Of a stretch of DNA of 12,769 nt, positions 8,962 to 12,769 are shown piece after piece (positions within the stretch are counted from its first letter, which is position 1; every line of letters begins with the position of its first letter). A program made the position numbers and the translations under genes. Below the pieces are notes generated by a model. The model did no database searches and had not been told where the DNA came from. It worked only from the letters and a program-made list of their open reading frames with translations. The stretch lies in contig CAYZDV010000053.1 in the NCBI GenBank assembly GCA_964477275.1, positions 1-12,769 on the forward strand, read 5' to 3'. Source of the DNA: CAYZDV01 sp964477275. GTDB taxonomy: Bacteria > Acidobacteriota > Aminicenantia > Aminicenantales > Aminicenantaceae.

Positions 8962-9813
8962 TTGAAGAGAAAGCACCGGACATTTTATTGCAGGAGAGCG
9001 CTGGCAGCGGCCGCGGGCATCCTTTTGCTCCTGGCCGCTGCCTCTCCAGCTCCGGGCAGTGTTTTTTCCTATGCGGGCTCGCTCCAGTTTGCCGCGGGCA
9101 GCTACATATTCAATCAGACGACAATCGGGCTTTTCCTGTTCAACGGAATCACCGTTTCAGCAGGCGGTTTCATCTTGAGTGCCAATCTCCCGCTGATTTT
9201 CCAGAGCACTCCCTACATATCGTACAGCGGAGCGGGGATGCTTCCTTCCGGCGGCTCAGAGCATTCTCAGGTCAGCGGCAGGCGGGGCGGAAGACAGATC
9301 ATCCTTTCCGAACCGGTCGACGTCCAGGAGTTCGGGATAGGAGATCCGCTTCTCTATGTCGGGCTCCGGCTCTGGAAGGAGAGCGGGTTCCTGCCTTCGG
9401 TTCAGGTTACCGGACAGGCCAAAGCGCCCCTGGCCAGTGTGGAACAGGGCTTTGGAACCGGAGAATGGGACTGTGCCGGCGGAATCTCTCTCTCCAAAAA
9501 GGCGGGCAGTGTTTTTCTTTTCCTCGATTTGAACTACTGGAAGCTGGGAGACCTCCCTGAGCTCGAGCTGAAGGATCCTCTCTCTTACAGCCTCTCTGTG
9601 GGCAAGCCTCTTTCTGGCGGCAAGTATGCCCTTCTGGTCTCCTATTCCGGCTGCACCCGCATCATCAGTGAGGTTGAGCCTCCCTCGTTCCTGGGAATAG
9701 GGTTCTCTTACAGGGTCGATTCCCGGGGAAGCCTGATGGTCAACGCCTCTTTTGGCCTGTCGGAGTCCGTGCCGGATTTCACGGTTTCCCTGGGCTGGAC
9801 GATCGGGCTGTGA
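8962..9813 (+). CDS. Secreted beta-strand-rich protein, probable outer-membrane beta-barrel
   Basis: 283 residues from TTG 8962, 4 bases after the previous stop, with a modest GGGAAG (8948-8953) upstream; no ATG lies near enough to start the signal peptide (KRKHR, then hydrophobic to about residue 32, SPAPGS). The mature protein is almost free of long helices. It shows repeated short amphipathic strands rich in Gly, Ser, Leu and aromatic residues, such as FLFLDLNYWKLGD, KDPLSYSLSVGKPL, YALLVSYSG and GIGFSYRV, and ends FTVSLGWTIGL. The layout (a GDPLLYVGLRL turn, then hairpins to the C-terminus) is like porin-type transporters of the phenol-pathway OMP group. The last residue is Leu rather than the usual Phe or Trp. 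It is co-transcribed with the coiled-coil protein and may be its membrane partner. Confidence 0.78.
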   Translation: MKRKHRTFYCRRALAAAAGILLLLAAASPAPGSVFSYAGSLQFAAGSYIFNQTTIGLFLFNGITVSAGGFILSANLPLIFQSTPYISYSGAGMLPSGGSEHSQVSGRRGGRQIILSEPVDVQEFGIGDPLLYVGLRLWKESGFLPSVQVTGQAKAPLASVEQGFGTGEWDCAGGISLSKKAGSVFLFLDLNYWKLGDLPELELKDPLSYSLSVGKPLSGGKYALLVSYSGCTRIISEVEPPSFLGIGFSYRVDSRGSLMVNASFGLSESVPDFTVSLGWTIGL

Positions 9814-9819
9814 ATTTTT

Positions 9820-9972
9820 TCAATCTGAGAACGCCTTTTCCAGAAGGAAGCTCGCCAGAAGAGGGTCGTGAACGGCCCTCGCTTTCCCGAACCTTCTGAT
9901 GTACCCGGCCAGGTCTGCGGGAAGGGGAGGAGTGATGTCTTTTTGAACCGCTCCAACCCTCAGTCTTTTCAC
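9820..9972 (-). pseudogene. N-terminal remnant of a neutral/alkaline ceramidase-like protein
   Basis: A 50-residue frame from GTG 9972 to TGA 9820. It reads KRLRVGAVQKDITPPLPADL, then AGYIRRFGK and AVHDPLLASFLLEK, before stopping. This is the start pattern of the neutral ceramidase N-terminal domain: VGxxKxDITPP, LAGY and VHDPLxAxxLxLE. The family runs to 400-700 residues, so more than 85 percent is missing. Beyond the stop the same strand is only the antisense of the barrel gene, which ends 6 bases away. The GTG overlaps the stop of the preceding gene (gTGA), a typical coupled arrangement, showing that the two were once an operon. It has no signal peptide or ribosome site of its own. Confidence 0.6.
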
Positions 9973-10766
9973 TTTTTATTTTTTTTCATATCCACCTGGT
10001 CCCGCCAGTAGCGGAGTTTTCCGGTGCCCGTTGTCTCAGGGCTTCCATCAAAGGCCAGGCCGAAATAGGACGGTTTGACATCGACGAGAACTCTGTCCCT
10101 GAAGAGAGCTCTGGTCAGGTTGACGATGGTGTAGTTCAGTGTTGTGCCCTGGACGTCTTCCATGACTTCCGCTGACAGGCCGGCGGGCGCGGCCGCTGAG
10201 AGCTGGTCTGTTCCCCACCGGTAGCAGTCGAGGAGGAAATACCCCAGGCCCACATTCCGCGGGTTTTCAAAATCGATGAAGCGGCGGGCAATGGTGGCAG
10301 CTGCCCACTTCATATTCCGGTCTTTATATTGTTGGGCTGCGGTTTCGAAGAAGACAAGGAAGCGGTCCCAGTTGGAAAGCCAGTTGGCATCACCGAAGTC
10401 AGGAATCATCCCGGCCGGGCTCATCAGATGGAGGAAATAATGGGCGTAATAATACATCACGGGCGTTCTGAACAGCTCTTCCATTTTTCNNNNNNNNNNN
10501 NNNNNNNNNNNNNNNNNNNNNNNNNNNNNNNNNNNNNNNNNNNNNNNNNNNNNNNNNNNNNNNNNNNNNNNNNNNNNNNNNNNNNNNNNCTTCCATTTTT
10601 CGATCACTTCATCGTAATGCTCCCAGACCCAGTCCGCAGAAGCCCGGGCATAGGCCAGGTATTGAGAGCGGGGAATGATTTCCACGGAAAATGCAGGATG
10701 GGAAGACCCGACCAGCAGAAGCCCGATCAGGAAAAAATAAAAAGCCCGAAATCTTTTTTGATTCAT
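9969..10766 (-). CDS. Secreted protein, possibly heparinase/polysaccharide-lyase-like, interrupted by assembly gap
   Basis: ATG 10766 follows GGAGG (10777-10781) and begins a signal peptide (about 1-28, HPAFS). Fifty-nine residues are readable before the 100-N gap and 172 after it, so the true length is unknown. The visible part is helical and aromatic-rich: YARASADWVWEHYDEVIEKW before the gap, then YYYAHYFLHLM, MIPDFGDANW and a VGLGYFLLDCYRWG helix. This resembles the alpha/alpha-toroid part of heparinase II/III-like and related polysaccharide lyases, but no full motif is seen and the assignment is weak. It ends in a Lys/Asn tail from an A-rich stretch. Full heparinases are 600 or more residues with a beta domain that is absent here, so the gene may be truncated at its 3' end as well as gapped. 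Confidence 0.6.
   Translation of the reverse strand: MNQKRFRAFYFFLIGLLLVGSSHPAFSVEIIPRSQYLAYARASADWVWEHYDEVIEKWKXXXXXXXXXXXXXXXXXXXXXXXXXXXXXXXXXXKMEELFRTPVMYYYAHYFLHLMSPAGMIPDFGDANWLSNWDRFLVFFETAAQQYKDRNMKWAAATIARRFIDFENPRNVGLGYFLLDCYRWGTDQLSAAAPAGLSAEVMEDVQGTTLNYTIVNLTRALFRDRVLVDVKPSYFGLAFDGSPETTGTGKLRYWRDQVDMKKNKK
10490..10589. other. Scaffold gap of 100 N
   Basis: Exactly 100 undetermined bases, the conventional placeholder for a gap of unknown size. The last 12 bases on its left (10478-10489) and the first 12 on its right (10590-10601) are identical (CTTCCATTTTTC). It falls inside the coding region at 9969-10766. Confidence 0.98.
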
Positions 10767-10870
10767 CAGAGAATTTCCTCCATTTGTTTTGAGTTGTTGA
10801 GGTGAGGAGCGAATCCGAAGTCTCCTTCAGGCCGCGAAGCTCCTGGATATTTCAGCGCAGAGTCGGGTTT

Positions 10871-10899
10871 ATGATATGAAAAACAGGCCAGGCTTGCAA
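10871..10899 (-). promoter_or_regulatory. Putative sigma-70 type promoter of the gapped secreted gene
   Basis: On the minus strand TTGCAA (10894-10899, 4 of 6) is followed after 17 bases by TATCAT (10871-10876, 5 of 6). The predicted start near 10864 gives a leader of about 98 bases before ATG 10766. Confidence 0.4.
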
Positions 10900-11040
10900 C
10901 CATCACCTTCGCTTTCGAGGAGAAAAAAAGCCTTCAGAAAGCATCCCAGAATTCGCAGTGACGGGAGAGCGAAAAAAGCTGAGGAAGGCCAAAATCTCTC
11001 TCTCACGGAGCTGAGAATGCTTGCCTTCGTCTTTCGTCTA

Positions 11041-11070
11041 TTGACGGGTGATTTTTGCTCGTGATATAAA
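11041..11070 (+). promoter_or_regulatory. Putative sigma-70 type promoter giving a leaderless transcript
   Basis: TTGACG (11041-11046, 5 of 6) and TATAAA (11065-11070, 5 of 6) are 18 bases apart. The -10 box ends 6 bases before the ATG at 11077, so the expected first transcribed base is at or next to the A of the start codon. No Shine-Dalgarno is present in that gap. Confidence 0.55.
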
Positions 11071-11076
11071 TCCCCT

Positions 11077-11664
11077 ATGAAGCGCGCACTCCTTCCTCTG
11101 TTGTTATATGCCGGACTTTGTTCTCCTTTTATTTCTGCGGGGGGATACGCAGCTGACGAAGAAGCGGCTCTTCAAGAACACGAAGCGGGAACCGGGAAGG
11201 CACGGCTGAAGGCTGTTGAGCCAAAGTTAGAAAGGCTGGTCCGGAGAACGGAAGAGATGGAGAGGGAAATCGCGGAATTGAGCAAATCAATCGGCCGTCT
11301 TGAAGAAAAACCCCGGATGGAAAAGGAAGAAGAAATGCAGAAATTCGACAAGGAAGACAACGGAAAGGAGTTTGACATCCGGGCAGGTGACAGGTTCGAG
11401 GTCAGGCTGGCTGAGAATCCAACCACCGGTTTCTTATGGCATATTCATAAATCTGGCGAACCGCATGTTCGGCTCATGGCCAAGGATTTCATCCCGCCGC
11501 CCAGAGAGCCCGGGATTGTGGGCAGAGGAGGCACCCGGATTTTCACCTTTCAGGCTGAGGAAGCCGGCTGCACAGAACTCGTTCTCCGCTACCGGCGGCC
11601 CTGGGAGAAAGAGGACAGCTTCTCCGATTGTTTCCGGATCAAACTGAAGATTGCGGAGAGGTGA
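11077..11664 (+). CDS. Secreted chagasin-type (I42) cysteine-peptidase inhibitor with N-terminal coiled coil
   Basis: 195 residues. A signal peptide covers 1 to about 26 (AGGYAA, then DEE). Residues about 40-95 form a highly charged coiled coil (PKLERLVRRTEEMEREIAEL). Residues about 98-195 are a chagasin domain with all three inhibitory loops: NPTTGF (114-119), GRGG (149-152) and RRPW (173-176). Chagasin-family proteins block papain-like cysteine peptidases by placing these loops across the active site; this one would act in the periplasm or outside. Two Cys in the domain (165 and 185) could form a disulfide. Bacterial members are commonly about 110-140 residues, so the coiled-coil spacer is an unusual addition. 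The target peptidase is not in the window; the M14 enzyme nearby is a metallopeptidase and not an expected target. Confidence 0.88.
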   Translation: MKRALLPLLLYAGLCSPFISAGGYAADEEAALQEHEAGTGKARLKAVEPKLERLVRRTEEMEREIAELSKSIGRLEEKPRMEKEEEMQKFDKEDNGKEFDIRAGDRFEVRLAENPTTGFLWHIHKSGEPHVRLMAKDFIPPPREPGIVGRGGTRIFTFQAEEAGCTELVLRYRRPWEKEDSFSDCFRIKLKIAER

Positions 11665-11700
11665 TATGTCTTCGCCTTTTACCTCAAATTTTCTGGCTTC

Positions 11701-12099
11701 TTAAAAACTTCTGGCGCGAACCCGGAAATCGACGTTATCCTTGATCCACTTCCAGAGCTTGTCCTCGTGGGCGAGTTCAAGTCCGGGGGCCATCTGCTTC
11801 TTCCAGCCTTCCATGACCTTTCCGGCAACACTCCAGATCCGGACGCGGCGGGAGTGGACATCCTCCCGCCAGTGCTGGCCGACCTTGGGTTCCAGATAGC
11901 AGAGGCGGATGGTTACCCGTCGCGAAAGGTACTCGAGAGGGCTGAGATCGACGCAGAATCCGAAGGCGTTCACTTTTTGCGGCTGGAAAGAGCGGGGGCT
12001 GTTTTCGAATTGGGATCCGTCCGCACCATCTTCCGAACCGAGTTCATAAAATAAGAGAATGTTCCGGAATGCGTTCTGTTCCTTCAGATTTAACACCAT
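11701..12099 (-). CDS. Small protein of unknown family downstream of the DUF6305-like gene
   Basis: 132 residues, not recognised, without signal peptide or membrane segment. The centre reads INAFGF-like and strand-rich (KVNAFGFCVDLSPLEYL, then VTIRLCYLE), and the C-terminal third is Trp-rich (RVRIWSVAGKVMEGW, DKLWKWIKDNVDF). It begins 12 bases after the stop of the upstream gene and in the same reading frame; no convincing Shine-Dalgarno is seen (GGGA abuts the ATG). An opposite-strand frame at 11767-12054 overlaps it but lacks context. The minus reading is preferred because it is longer, is on the strand of its operon neighbour and has protein-like composition. It converges with the inhibitor gene, leaving 36 bases between them. 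Confidence 0.6.
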   Translation of the reverse strand: MVLNLKEQNAFRNILLFYELGSEDGADGSQFENSPRSFQPQKVNAFGFCVDLSPLEYLSRRVTIRLCYLEPKVGQHWREDVHSRRVRIWSVAGKVMEGWKKQMAPGLELAHEDKLWKWIKDNVDFRVRARSF

Positions 12100-12111
12100 T
12101 CCCGAATATTT

Positions 12112-12769
12112 TTACTTGAACATCTGCTTGAAGATCTCGACGAGGTCCAGAGCATATTCAATCTCGGCCAGAGGAATTCCCTTCTCCCTGGCGATGGCGG
12201 TGAAGCGTCCGTCCTTGTTCCCGTCAGCGGTGACCACCAGGAAGTCGGCATGGGGAGCGACGGCATCGATCATCCGCTCGTTGTCGCTTCCCGGCGCGCC
12301 TCTTTTTGAACCGCCTCCCACATGAACGGCAACGATGAAAATCTTGTTCTGTTTGCAGTGGTCGATGATTTTTTTCAGGCGGGCCACCTCGCTACCCACC
12401 GTCAGCCCTGAAGCGCCCATTCCCTTGAGGCTGGCTCCGATGGCAAAAATCAGCGTTTTGTAGGGAGTGCCTTTGGGATACTCGTCCATATCGGTGTAGA
12501 CTTCGACATGGAAGCCGGGGCCCGATTCTTTATCCGCCAGACCGACTCCTGCTGCTACCAGATCCACCGATGGCACGTCGCAGTAGTCGTACTCGTAGCC
12601 TGCTTCTTCGAGAACGATGTTCACCGTGGTCACAATATCCGTGCTCTGACCGGCCGAAGTGCTGAGAATGGGAAGCTCGGCTTTCGGAATTTCCGTCCCG
12701 GCGAGGCCTGGTCTGCCCACGACAATCAAAAGAAAAAAGATGATAGAAAAAATCACGCTAAGGGTTTTT
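12112..12769 (-). CDS. Secreted DUF6305-like protein (5' partial, start beyond window)
   Basis: About 219 residues are visible and the frame stays open to the right edge (KTLS before the hydrophobic core), so the true start probably lies just outside; an internal GTG at 12756 would remove the basic end of the signal peptide. After the signal peptide (core VIFSIIFFLLIVV, then GLAG) comes LPILSTSAGQSTDI, YKTLIFAIGASLKGMGASGL, KIFIVAVHVGG and HADFLVVTADGNKDG. The alternating strands and Gly loops suggest a Rossmann-like fold, and the pattern TSAGQS...GxSxKGxGAxG...HxGG matches my recollection of DUF6305, a family without known function. The small gene at 11701 follows closely in the same frame. 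Confidence 0.78.
   Translation of the reverse strand, partial: KTLSVIFSIIFFLLIVVGRPGLAGTEIPKAELPILSTSAGQSTDIVTTVNIVLEEAGYEYDYCDVPSVDLVAAGVGLADKESGPGFHVEVYTDMDEYPKGTPYKTLIFAIGASLKGMGASGLTVGSEVARLKKIIDHCKQNKIFIVAVHVGGGSKRGAPGSDNERMIDAVAPHADFLVVTADGNKDGRFTAIAREKGIPLAEIEYALDLVEIFKQMFK

Larger units (their letters stand above)
10767..11076. other. 310-base divergent intergenic region
   Basis: Lies between the minus-strand gapped gene and the plus-strand inhibitor gene. It holds a promoter candidate for each direction, listed separately. A short open frame at 10876-11064 is basic, has no ribosome site and resembles nothing known. A 6-bp inverted repeat (AGGAGC/GCTCCT, near 10805-10855) has a long loop and is not convincing. 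Confidence 0.6.

Noticed and set aside
9969..9990. A-rich stretch at the gene end as a programmed frameshift into the ceramidase remnant
   Set aside because: The heptamer is T AAA AAG rather than A AAA AAG, so P-site re-pairing is poor, and the -1 frame has a TAA just upstream; a gTGA stop/start overlap explains the layout more simply.
11767..12054. Plus-strand open frame of 95 codons
   Set aside because: No ribosome site, no recognisable features, and it is covered by the longer minus-strand gene that follows an operon neighbour.

Overview
The window is bacterial DNA of moderate GC, almost certainly a metagenome-assembled scaffold because it carries a run of exactly 100 N (10490-10589). The gene content is a mix of molybdenum hydroxylase, dodecin, TspO, many signal-peptide proteins of the envelope, a very long M14 zinc peptidase and a DUF6305-like protein. 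It recalls the Aminicenantes/Acidobacteriota area of the tree, but this is an impression from gene content and was not tested by search. No rRNA, tRNA, CRISPR or transposase gene was seen.

Layout. 1-3237 is a plus-strand block: the 3' end of a xanthine dehydrogenase-type molybdopterin subunit, a dodecin, a TspO/MBR membrane protein, and a secreted CocE/NonD-type serine hydrolase. It ends at a large imperfect palindrome (about 3240-3423). That palindrome lies between convergent transcription units. 3508-7944 is a minus-strand block: a secreted 925-residue M14 metallopeptidase, then two tandem secreted paralogs of an unrecognised helical family. 7945-8492 is a regulatory interval. It holds a minus promoter and terminator-like hairpin for the peptidase side, a decayed zinc-ribbon coding remnant, and a very good sigma-54 promoter pointing right. 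This promoter drives 8493-9813, a pair made of a secreted polyglutamine/methionine-zipper coiled-coil protein and a probable outer-membrane beta-barrel.

9820-10766 (minus) holds a secreted, possibly heparinase-like protein broken by the assembly gap. Its stop overlaps the start of a 50-codon remnant of a neutral ceramidase N-terminus. 11077-11664 (plus) is a secreted chagasin-type (I42) cysteine-peptidase inhibitor fused to a coiled coil, with a promoter placed so that its mRNA should be leaderless. 11701-12769 (minus) holds a DUF6305-like secreted protein, whose start is beyond the window, followed in the same frame by a small unrecognised protein.

The common theme is envelope and extracytoplasmic hydrolysis: a serine hydrolase, an M14 peptidase, a possible polysaccharide lyase, a ceramidase relic and a peptidase inhibitor. 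The best candidate for an undescribed system is the sigma-54-controlled coiled-coil plus barrel pair. The tandem paralog pair at 3508-5110 is second.
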